Under the pieces are notes generated by a model. The model made no database searches and was not told the origin of the DNA. It was given only the letters and a program-made list of their open reading frames with translations. Below, one piece after another: positions 55,850-64,000 of a DNA stretch of 64,000 nt; position 1 is the first letter of the stretch, and each line of letters starts with the position of its first letter. Source of the DNA: Halichoerus grypus. Lineage: Eukaryota; Chordata; Mammalia; Carnivora; Phocidae. The position numbers and the translations under genes were made by a program. The stretch is from NCBI RefSeq assembly GCF_964656455.1, contig NC_135719.1, positions 4,877,163 to 4,941,162 on the forward strand, given 5' to 3'.

Positions 55850-56480
55850 GTGAACTTTTTTACAGAACTCGAAATGTACAAGGGCCAGTAAACATGAAAA
55901 AAGTCGACCCCAGTAGCAATGAAGGAAATAACAATTAAAACAAGATTATGCCCTTTTTTTATCTACCAAGTTGCCAAATTTAAAACATTAATGCTTTGGA
56001 CAGCTGATGAAGGTGGCCTGATGACCCAGTTCAGGAGGCACAAAAGCAGCAGTGTGGTTCCTGCCCCCAGCGGTACATGGGTGGGACCGGTGTTCGGTCG
56101 AACCATAACTTGTACATCCAATCTCCTTTTAAATGGCACTGAAAATGTTCTAATCTTGCGCTCTTACAAATAGTGTGAACAACGTTTGTATCCATGAACA
56201 AAAGCCTGTAGGATAAATTTCTAAAATTAAAATTGCTAAGGCAGAGGATCCATGCATTTTTAGGTTCTATAAATACGGCCAGTGAGCCTTCCCCGGAGAC
56301 TGTGCCCTTTGTGATGGCAGCAGGGATGGGTCTGCCTGTCTTTCTTTCCTCACCAGCCAAGTCTCCCTAGTGGCTTTTTGGCCTTTGCCAGTCTGATAAG
56401 TGAAAAATCATGACTTGTAGTTTTCTACTTGTAGTTTTTTACTTCTTGGATGTGTGAAATTGAGACTCCTCACGTATTTA
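55850..56480. mobile_element. Two old L1 fragments facing each other
   Basis: The left part reads as L1 sense (GGAAATAACAATTAAAACAA, ATCTACCAAGTTGCCAAAT). The right part is antisense (GTAGGATAAATTTCTAAAAT, CAGTCTGATAAGTGAAAAAT). Boundaries are unclear, and the meeting point is near 56090. Confidence 0.55.
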
Positions 56481-56829
56481 AACATTTGGGGGCAAGTATT
56501 TCTCAAGACGAGAATAGCTGGGGTGGGGAGATAGGCGTTCTCACCAGTTCCACCTGCCGCAGAGATTAGACGGCCCCTCTCTCGGGTGGTTCGTCCTGGG
56601 ACACAACACCTGCGCTGGGGTGGTGCTTTCCCACACCTGCCCCTGTCCTCCCAGGGGAGTAGACCCAACGGACATCTCTTTTTGGTGGCCCATAGCAAAT
56701 ATTAAAGTGTACCTGCATTCCTGTTACATAGAATTTCTCACTGGCACACTTGTTAAGGAATTTTCAGCAAGTTTGCTTTTGAAATTATTTGATGACTTGT
56801 CAGTTTGGGCTCTGAGTTCAGAGCCCAAA

Positions 56830-57065
56830 TAAATAATTTTATTGAGATATAATTCACATACCATACAACTCACCCATTGAAAGTGTACGATTTGGTGGTT
56901 TGGGTATGTTATTAATTTTTAAGGATTGTGATTAAAATATATGTAACAATTTGCCAGTCTTTTTCATTTTTAAATGTACAATTCCGTAGAATTAAGTGCA
57001 TTCACAGTGTTGCACAACCATCACCACTTCTAGTTCCAAAACTTTTTTGTTCCCCAAACAAACTC
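56830..57065 (-). mobile_element. L1M-type 3' end, antisense
   Basis: TTTTATTGAGATATAATTCA, AAGTGTACGATTTGGTGG and TGTTGCACAACCATCACC are the landmarks. Confidence 0.85.
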
Positions 57066-57084
57066 AGTGACCACCATGGGCACT

Positions 57085-57485
57085 GGCTTGCTGGCCGTCA
57101 GTGGGCACACTTGTATCCATCAGCTCGGGCCGCCCTAACAGAACACCACAGACTAAGGGCTCACACAGCAGAAACTTCGCTGCTCACAGTCCTGGAGGCT
57201 GGAAGTCCAAGACCCAGGTGCCAGCACATTTCCTTCGGAAGCCTCTTCAGGTGGCTTATAGGGCCACCATCTCTGTGTGCTCAGGGCCGCTCTGCATCCC
57301 TGCAGAGAGCGCTCTGGTCTCTGTTCCCCTTACAAGGACACCAGTCCTTTCGGATTAGTGCCCCACCCTCATGACCTCATTTAACCTTACTTACTTTTTA
57401 AAGGCCTTATCTCCAAATACTGTCACGTGGGGGGTTAGGGTTTCAACATAAGAATTTGGGGCGGGGGCACAAGTCAATTCATAGC
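57085..57485. mobile_element. LTR-like repeat of the ERV-L/MaLR kind
   Basis: ACAGAACACCACAGACTAAG, TCACAGTCCTGGAGGCTGGA, AAGGACACCAGTCCTTTCGG and CTTATCTCCAAATACTGTCA are familiar interspersed-repeat phrases. The family and strand are not certain. Confidence 0.5.
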
Positions 57486-57488
57486 ACT

Positions 57489-57672
57489 TAGGAAGTTAGA
57501 AAAACCTGAGAAATTTTCAAATGAAATGTTTTTTTTTATTCAACAGTGAAGTTGAGGGAGTGTTATATATTGGAGAAGTTTAGAAAGTTAGAAAAACCTG
57601 AGAAATTTTCAAATGAAATGTTTTTTTTTATTTAACAGTGAAGTTGAGGGAGTGTTATATATTGGAGAAGTT
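57489..57672 (+). repeat. Tandem duplication, two copies of 92 bases
   Basis: GAAGTTAGAAAAACCTGAG and TATTGGAGAAGTTTA recur at an offset of exactly 92. The copies differ at only about one or two positions (ATTCAACAG versus ATTTAACAG). Confidence 0.97.
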
Positions 57673-58634
57673 TAATTTAAAATAATTCAGTTTCAAGATG
57701 TGATCATTTTTACCATTTTTCTAAAGCCTTTTTTCTATCCTTTCCCCCCACCCCCCGCTCCCCCGTGAGAGCTGATCCTGTAGAGCTCTTCTCAGCTGTT
57801 AGTGACATCACACTGACTGCTGAAATCGGCCATGATGGAAATACTTACCCACAGAAACTGGCAAATACTACAGCATACCGCTGGCTAAGCTCTATTATTT
57901 CACCAAATAAAAGCAGAAATGAGTCATTTAGAAAATAGTAGAATTGATGCATGCATCCAAAAGCTGCTGAAAAATAGTGATAAAATGCCTATCAGTCAGT
58001 CAAGGCCCAGCTAGAAAGACTGAACCCACACCGAGTAATTCAGCTACAGGAATTCAGTTATGAGGCATCTGAAAGAGGATGCAGGGGAAGGGTGGCCCAT
58101 GAGAGAAGAGCAAAGCAGGAAGTTAGCCAGAGGGACAAAGGGGTGGGGTGTGGGTGTGACCAGAGGTGAACACTGGGGCCTCCCAGTGGGAAGGGGAGCA
58201 TGGCAATCCTGCTGGCTGGGGCTGGGACCTTGGAGCCAGAGCTGGGACTGCAGAGGAGACAGCCGAAGACTGCAGAAGGTACAGAGATGGGAGAGGTCCC
58301 CTGGTTCCTCTCCCTCGGCCCTCCCATAGCCTGCCTGCGCCACGGACCAGCTGTGACGGGAGCTCGCCCGCAGGGTAGCCTGCCCCTGCAGCACAGAGCA
58401 GGGGGGACGGAACCGGACGGATCTGAGGACAAACAGATGACTGGCACCACATCTAAACCTCTACGAATTAAGCAAGAAAAAGGAAAAAAAAAAAATTATA
58501 AGAGAACAATGTAAAATTCTATGTTAATTTGAAAAGCTCAAGATACAGTTAATTTTCTTAAAAACTGATATTTGTAAACTACTTTTTAGTAGAAAATCTG
58601 AATTCTCCAATACTCAAGAAAGAAAAATTTGGAG
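57673..58634. other. Intergenic DNA, nothing recognised
   Basis: Open frames at 58040-58510 on both strands overlap and show no domain. Confidence 0.45.
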
Positions 58635-58832
58635 AGGCGCCTGGGTGGCTCAGTCGTTAAGCATCTGCCTTCTGCTCGGGTCATGGTCCTAGAGTCCTGG
58701 GATCGAGCCCCACATCGGGCTCCCTGCTCCACGGGAAGCCTGCTTCTCCCTCTCCCACTCCCCCTGCTTGTGTTCCCTCTCTCGCTGTTTCTCTCTCTGT
58801 CAAAAAATAAATAAAATCTTTTTAAAAAATTA
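58635..58832 (+). repeat. CAN-SINE, sense, young
   Basis: GGCGCCTGGGTGGCTCAGTC runs to AAAAAATAAATAAAATCTTT. Confidence 0.95.
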
Positions 58833-58942
58833 AAACTTGAAGGACTAGCACCAAAAAGGACATTGGGGGTGGGGCAATTTTGTGGTTACAATTTTTTTCA
58901 AACTTTTAAAGAACAGCAAATTCTCATGCTAGAGACATTTTC

Positions 58943-59131
58943 TTTCTGGGTTTTTTTTTTTTTTTTTTTAAGATTTTATTTGTTTGAGAAAGAGCGCAAG
59001 CAGGGAGAGGGGCAGAGGGAGAGGGAGAAGCAGACTCCCCACTTAGCGCAGAACCCAGTGCGATGCGGGGCTCAATCCCAGGACGCTGAGCCAGTCAGAT
59101 GCCTAACCAACTAAGCCACCCGGGTGTCCCA
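58943..59131 (-). repeat. CAN-SINE, antisense
   Basis: GCTAGAGACATTTTC at 58928-58942 and 59132-59146 is a perfect target duplication. Confidence 0.97.
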
Positions 59132-59146
59132 GCTAGAGACATTTTC

Positions 59147-59547
59147 ATTTAAAAAAATCTGGGGAACTAGCCAATTCCTATAATCATAATACCAAAATGT
59201 GGCCCAGAAGCTGTGCTCATAGACACACACACACACTCAAGCTCAGTTATTAATATCAGACGGTGGCCCTCAACACTGTCAGCTCCAACATGCCTTCTGT
59301 GAACACCCATTTACTGTCCTGAAATAAAATTTTACAGGGAAAATTGATTACTTACAAACAGTTTCAAAACAAGTATAACTACAAAAGAATGTGTACAATA
59401 CAGAAATGTCCACACTTCTGCACAGGGATGTAATCAGATGCTTGCTCTGTAAAATCATTGAGAACAGGACAGCTATGACTACAGACTGATACAGGTGTCC
59501 TGTGTTTGTGACTCACAAGAGAGTCGACATTTTTCTGAACTGGTAAG
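59147..59547. other. Intergenic DNA, nothing recognised
   Basis: A (CA)n stub (ACACACACACACTC) near 59223 is the only feature. Confidence 0.45.
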
Positions 59548-59640
59548 GGGCGCCTGGCTGGCTCGGTCAGTGGAGCGTGTGACTCTTGATCTTGGGGTCG
59601 TGAGTTCGAGGGGTAGAGTTTACTTAAATAAATAAACACT
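59548..59640 (+). repeat. CAN-SINE, short form, sense
   Basis: GGGGCGCCTGGCTGGCTCGG runs to AGAGTTTACTTAAATAAATA. Confidence 0.88.
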
Positions 59641-59791
59641 TGGGAAAGTTCTGAACAAAAGAATGTACTCTTTTCCCTAGTTTTATATAGTAGTTGAGTT
59701 TCTGGGAAATTCAGATATATTAAAACTGTCCTCATATAGATGGAAAAAGGTAGGTTCTAGGCTCACATAACTATAAAAAGTTTCCCTGCAT

Positions 59792-60500
59792 CGGTGGTTC
59801 TCAAACTTCCACATGTGTCAGAATCACCTAGAGGACTGGTTAAAACGGATTGCTGAGCTCCAGGGTTTCTGATCGGTAGGAGCATTAGCCAGGCTTTTGT
59901 GAGAGGGGCAGGCCAGCAGCAGATCTTTCACACACGCACACAGACTTGACCTTACCTAACGGGGAGCTGGGCCAGCAGTCTCTGTGAGGCTGTTGTCCCC
60001 GGGTCTGCTGCTGGAGCCTGGGCCCCCAGCCCCCGCCCCCGCCCCCGGGGAAGGCAGCTGGGAAGGGAAGGTGGATGGAAGAGGGGAGAGCCAGGGCCAG
60101 CAGGGACAGGTTGGTCTCGCTGTCTGCAGTCCTGATGATGTGCGTCTCCTGCAGGAGGAACTGCACCCTTCACCACGGAGCTAAACACACCTGCGGCCCA
60201 AGGCCCGGGAGAAGCCGAAAGGACCACGGGAACATGGAGCGCTGCGTGCACAGAAGCGCTAGTCTGAGCTACGGATGCACCTGCTCCGGGGCCCAAGCGC
60301 TCAAAAACAATGGCTGCCACTTCAGTTCCTCCAAATCTCACCCCGAACGACTCTTGTGGCTCACTCTACCCGGAAACATACAGGGAAATGAATTCCAGGG
60401 AACGTGTTTCCACCTGGCCAAGTCACCGCATTAGGAGGTGCAGCTCGAGAATTTGCATTTCGAGTACGTTCCAGGTGCTGCTCGTGCTGCGAGTCCGTGA
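59792..60500. mobile_element. MER5A-like element in two halves, split by 546 bases
   Basis: The left half at 59792-59881 has GGTGGTTCTCAAACTTCCAC and AGAATCACCTAGAGGAC. The right half at 60435-60500 has CGAGAATTTGCATTTCGAGT and TTCCAGGTGCTGCTCG. Joined, they run through a MER5A-type element with almost nothing missing. Confidence 0.75.
59889..60434. other. Unidentified 546-bp GC-rich insert in MER5A
   Basis: It is flanked by GCATTAG at 59882-59888 and again at its right end, 60428-60434. It has no poly(A) tail, no TG...CA LTR ends and no SINE head. On the minus strand it holds a 129-codon open frame (59952-60341) without a known domain, and a good splice-donor match (TAGGTAAGG). Confidence 0.55.
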
Positions 60501-62310
60501 ACCAGCCCGAGCGTCCTGCCCTCCGCGCACGCCCGGCAGCCTTGGCTGTGCAGCACCGTGTCAACGCTCGCCTTACGTCCGGGTGGCCCCTGCCACCACA
60601 TGACAGCTGTGCTTCCGGTTTGTGGGACAGCTACGCATCCTCACCTCCAGTTTCCAGAATATTCTTTTGGGAACCTACACAGCCCCTGGGGAGGAACGCC
60701 GCGTTCTCTCAGCTACTCTAGGAAGAAGCCCCAGAGAACCCCGAGAGGGACCCGAAGACCACCCGCGACGCGCCTCGACATCGGCACAGGATCCGCTCCA
60801 GTTCAGCTCTGGGCAAAGACGGTGGAGACTGAGCACGGAAGGGAGAGAGCGTTCAGGAACTGCTTTGGCCTCGCAGAAATTCAGAACGCAAGAGAAAGAT
60901 CTGGAGAGGTGAAAAGGGAGGAAGCGAGAGACCCCGCGCACGGCCAAGCAGCGCGGGTGAGTACGGCCGCGGGGAAGCGTGTGTTCCCGAGCAGCGCGCC
61001 GCGGTCCAGGAGGTGAGCAGGCCGGAGCAGGACGCCCCTGGCGGGGAGTCAGGGGTGTTCTCCGAGGCCGTGTCCGGGGGGGCGCAGCGCCAGCCCCCCT
61101 TTCCGTCCGGAAGGCTGAGGGAGCCTCCCCACCGGGCCGCAGCCGGCGGGCTCGGGCACGCACGGGAGACGCACGGGAGACGCAGGGCCCGCGGTCCACT
61201 CCCGGGACGAGCCATGTGCACGTCTCTCATCAGAGGCCGACAGGGGGAGCGGGGTCAGGGCCCAGGGCACCCCACGTGTGGGAGGCTGGGCTTCCGGAGC
61301 GGGAACAAGCCTGGAAGGAGCCCTGGCACGAGCCCGTGCGGAGAGCAGCACAGGGGAGGAAACCAGCAGCCGAAGGCTCGTGCTCAGCCGGGGACCGTCA
61401 AGTTTGCGGGAGTGAAGGAGACGCGAGCCGGCCCCCATATGTGCTGGCTGTGACTGGCTCTTGTCAGCCGGTCCAGTCGCTGCGGTCAGGGAGGGACGCG
61501 GGTGTCCCACAGCTGCGGGAGAAGGCGGGGAGGCCAGAGGTCCCAGCACTTAGGGAGCGTGGCTGCGCGCCAGGCACCCGGCTGGCTGCTGGGAGAGGAG
61601 GTGCAGCCGTACCGGCCCGGCCCGCTGCCGGGGGGGGGGGGCTGAAGGACCCCCTGGGAGAGGGAAGGGGGTCCTGCGATCTGAGCACAGAGGGCTGAGA
61701 CCAGGTGTGACCGGGAAGGGGGATATTTGTGTCCTTCCCTCAGGCGAAGGGGAGTGTGGGCTGTTCCAGGCAGAGGGAAGCGAGAAAGGGCACAACCCCA
61801 GCCTGGGGAGGGAGCAAGTTGGAAATTGGGCTGAGAAACGGGCTGCGGCCGGTCGGTGATGGCCCCGCGTGTGTGCGGGAGCGCGGGAGTCCCCGAGGGC
61901 TTCAGGGGGAGGGCGGCGACGGGGGGCGGCTACTGCGCATGTCGGGCTGCGGGGCTGCGGCCTCCCCGCGGCGGGAAGAGCGCGCAGGTCTGAGCGCGCA
62001 TGTGCGGCCGTCGGTGCGCAGGTGCTCGTTTGCTGGCGGCGCCGCGTTCCCTCTGGAAGCACAGCCGGTCAGGGAGGCGGTTCACATTTTCTCCGCCCGG
62101 CGCCGCCCCTGGGACGTGGGCAGGATGGGTGCCGGGAAGTAAGCGCGACGCAGAGGACAGGTGTGTGATGCCGCCTGCACGAGGGCCCTAGACAGGCCAG
62201 CTGGCGGAGACAGCAGAGGAGTGCTGGCCGGGGGCTGGGGCAGGGCCGCGGGAGTTCGGGCGGAAGGGATACACTGCAAAGTCTGGGACCATGAAAAGTT
62301 TTGGTGTTGG
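60500..62310. promoter_or_regulatory. Orphan CpG-rich block, candidate promoter
   Basis: CpG is frequent throughout, with NRF-1-like sites TGCGCATG at 61934-61941 and GCGCGCATGTGCG at 61994-62006. No recognisable coding exon is present. By human synteny the next genes to the right (SCAND2/ZSCAN2) would read from the minus strand, so a distal or alternative promoter is possible. A G12 run lies at 61630-61641. Confidence 0.45.
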
Positions 62311-62445
62311 AGGGTGGTAATGATTGCACAGAAATGCAAATGTACTTAACGCCACTGAAGTGTCCACTTAAACATGCTAAAATGGCAACTTTTATGTGGC
62401 GGATGTTTTATCACACTTTTTAAAAAGTGGATGCCAGGGCCCGGT
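62310..62445 (+). mobile_element. L1M-type 3' end, sense
   Basis: GGTGGTAATGATTGCACAGA, GCCACTGAAGTGTCCACTT and AAATGGCAACTTTTATGTG follow the sense L1M 3' terminus. Confidence 0.7.
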
Positions 62446-62929
62446 GCTCTAGGGGGCCCAGCGCCATCCAGCCCTCCTCTAGCCATGCCCTTCTCCAGGG
62501 GTGAGAAGGCCACGGCCTCGGCTGTGGGCCCACAGAGCCTACGTCCCTCCGCCAGGCCATCTTCCCGGCACCCGGGACCCAGAACGTCGTGTCCGACTGG
62601 CCAGAGCCTGCGTCCAGGGCCTGCACACCCTCTTCCGCTCCGTCCTCTCCAGGGCAGGCTGTGCGGTTGGCGTGTGCACACTGGGCCCGAGAGGTGGCCA
62701 GAGTGGCCGTTGGTGGGGAGCGTGGCTGGAGCCCGCGGGCACAACCGGGGCCCCTGCGCACTTGTGGGGGGCTGGGGGGGCCCCTCCCGGCTCAGAGTGG
62801 GTGGGGCAGGGGCCCCTCGTCCCACACCGACACCTGCCATCGTGCACCCTGCAGGAGTCCGCGGTACATTCGGAACCTGGCTTCATCCCTTCACGCCCTC
62901 CAGGATGGCTAGAACCAAAAAGACAGACT
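62446..62929. other. GC-rich DNA, nothing recognised
   Basis: Overlapping open frames on several frames are a by-product of high GC; no domain is visible. Confidence 0.45.
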
Positions 62930-63014
62930 AGGGGCGTCTGGCATGCGACTCTTGATATTGGGGCTGTGAGTTCAAGCCCCACGCTGGGTGTAGAGATGAC
63001 TTTAAAAAAAATAA
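62930..63014 (+). repeat. CAN-SINE, short form, sense, partial head
   Basis: GGGGCGTCTGGCATGCGACT and CCCCACGCTGGGTGTAGAG are visible. Part of the head is deleted. It lies inside or beside the L1 that follows. Confidence 0.85.
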
Positions 63015-63690
63015 GACTATACCCGATTTGGGGGGGAGGATGTGGAGAAATCTGAACCCTTGTACACCGCTGGTGGAATGTCCAATGGTGCGGCCTCTTT
63101 GGAAAAGAAGGCCAGCCCTTCCTCAGAAGGTTAAACCTTGAGTTACTCTGTGGCCCAGCAATTCCACTCCTCGGTATTTATCCACCAGAACTGAAAACAT
63201 GTGTCCACACAAAACTTGTCAAAAGGTGTACACGAACATTCATGGCAACGTGACTGACAATAAGCACAGAGGGAACAAGCCAGCTGATGATGTCCTCCAG
63301 CTGATGAAGGCGCTGACAGTGTGGTGCGTCCGTGTGCTGGGGTATCACAGGCCGGAAGGAGGACTGCAGCACGGACTCCTGGCACAATGTGGATGAGCCT
63401 GCAGACGGGACGCTGAGGGGAAGGAGCCAGTCACAAAAGGCCACTCGCTGTAGGACTCCATTTCCGGGAAATGTTCAGAACAGGCCTGTCCCGAGAGACA
63501 GAAGGGAGAGGAGTGGTGGCCAGAGGATGAGGTCTGTGGGGACTGGGGAGTGCCTGCTGATGAGTTTGGGGTTTCCTGGGGTGAAGAAAATGGTCTAAAA
63601 TTAGATAGTGGTGACAGTTGCACAATCTTATGAGTATCCTGAAAACAACAATTTTAAACTTAAACCCACACAAATCTGGCGTTCCACACC
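63015..63690 (+). mobile_element. L1M-type 3' end, sense
   Basis: GCTGGTGGAATGTCCAATGG, CCCAGCAATTCCACTCCTCG and GATAGTGGTGACAGTTGCAC are sense landmarks in the right order. Confidence 0.82.
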
Positions 63691-63829
63691 ACACTGAAGG
63701 ATACTGTGAAGGCGAGCGCTAGCTTGCCCTAGAACCCCTCCTATTTAGCCGAGTGCCGTGGCGCGCCCTGGCCCGGGGCTCCCGGTGACGGCTTGTGAAT
63801 GATGGCGAGGTGTCTGGGGAATCGGACCT

Positions 63830-63920
63830 CGGAACCAGGAGTGACGGGTCCGCCCTTCCCTGTGTTGCAGATGAGAACATGGGGCACAGCGAGGTGACGG
63901 CCCGGACGGGGAGGCGGCCC
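63830..63920 (-). repeat. MIR element, core only
   Basis: TGTTGCAGATGAGAACATGG and CACAGCGAGGTGACGGCC match the antisense core loosely. Confidence 0.5.
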
Positions 63921-64000
63921 CTCGGCCCCTGGGCGAAAGGGCCCAGCTGTCCAGAGCGGCGGTGGGAGCCGGGCTCCTGCAGCTCCCTGCAGGGTTTGCT

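Noticed and set aside
60979..61698. Open frame of 239 codons on the + strand and several long minus-strand frames around it
   Set aside because: High GC makes stop codons rare. The frames overlap in up to five readings, are rich in Arg/Gly/Pro/Ala, and contain no domain, so they look like chance products of the CpG-rich block.

Overview
This is a stretch of mammalian nuclear genome, almost certainly from a carnivoran. About forty copies of the tRNA-derived carnivore SINE (CAN-SINE/SINEC) are scattered through it, many with visible target-site duplications. The full-length copies read like those of bears, seals and mustelids rather than dog or cat, so an arctoid caniform is the best guess; this is inferred from the SINE sequence only. 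Older mammal-wide repeats (L1, L2, MIR, MER5/MER20-type hAT elements, an ERV-L-like relic) fill much of the rest.

Three protein-coding genes lie head to tail on the + strand, in the order found on human 15q25 read in the opposite direction: SEC11A, NMB, WDR73. SEC11A (signal peptidase catalytic subunit) enters from the left edge without its first exon. Exons 2-6 lie at 13.5, 18.5, 24.7, 31.8 and 32.1 kb, and together with the missing 17-codon first exon give the usual 179 residues. NMB (neuromedin B precursor, 3 coding exons, 42.3-45.0 kb) starts in a GC-rich promoter with a TATA-like box. WDR73 (8 coding exons, 46.19-55.50 kb, 370 residues) starts 1.1 kb after the NMB poly(A) signal, behind a promoter with three ETS cores at 14-base spacing. 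All splice junctions were read base by base: every intron is GT-AG and all reading frames join without breaks. The three genes are neighbours without an evident shared pathway: SEC11A cleaves signal peptides at the ER (NMB precursor is one possible substrate), NMB is a secreted neuropeptide precursor, and WDR73 is a cytosolic beta-propeller protein.

Layout: 0-2.2 kb decayed ERV-L-like pol (minus strand); 2.3-3.2 kb SINE and L2; 3.3-7.7 kb L1 fragments, mostly antisense, riddled with antisense SINEs; 7.7-32.6 kb the rest of SEC11A; 32.6-42.0 kb gene-free; 42.0-45.1 kb NMB; 45.1-46.2 kb short intergenic promoter region with a palindromic DNA element; 46.2-55.7 kb WDR73; 55.7-59.8 kb old L1, an LTR-like piece and a recent 92-bp tandem duplication; 59.8-62.3 kb GC- and CpG-rich DNA with no recognised gene; 62.3-64 kb L1 3'-end fragments and unassigned DNA.

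No new gene system was found. The best leads are a 546-bp unknown insert inside a MER5A-like element, the orphan CpG-rich block at 60.5-62.3 kb, a perfect 96-bp match between two neighbouring SINE copies, an inverted L1 pair in the SEC11A transcript, and the promoter architecture of WDR73.
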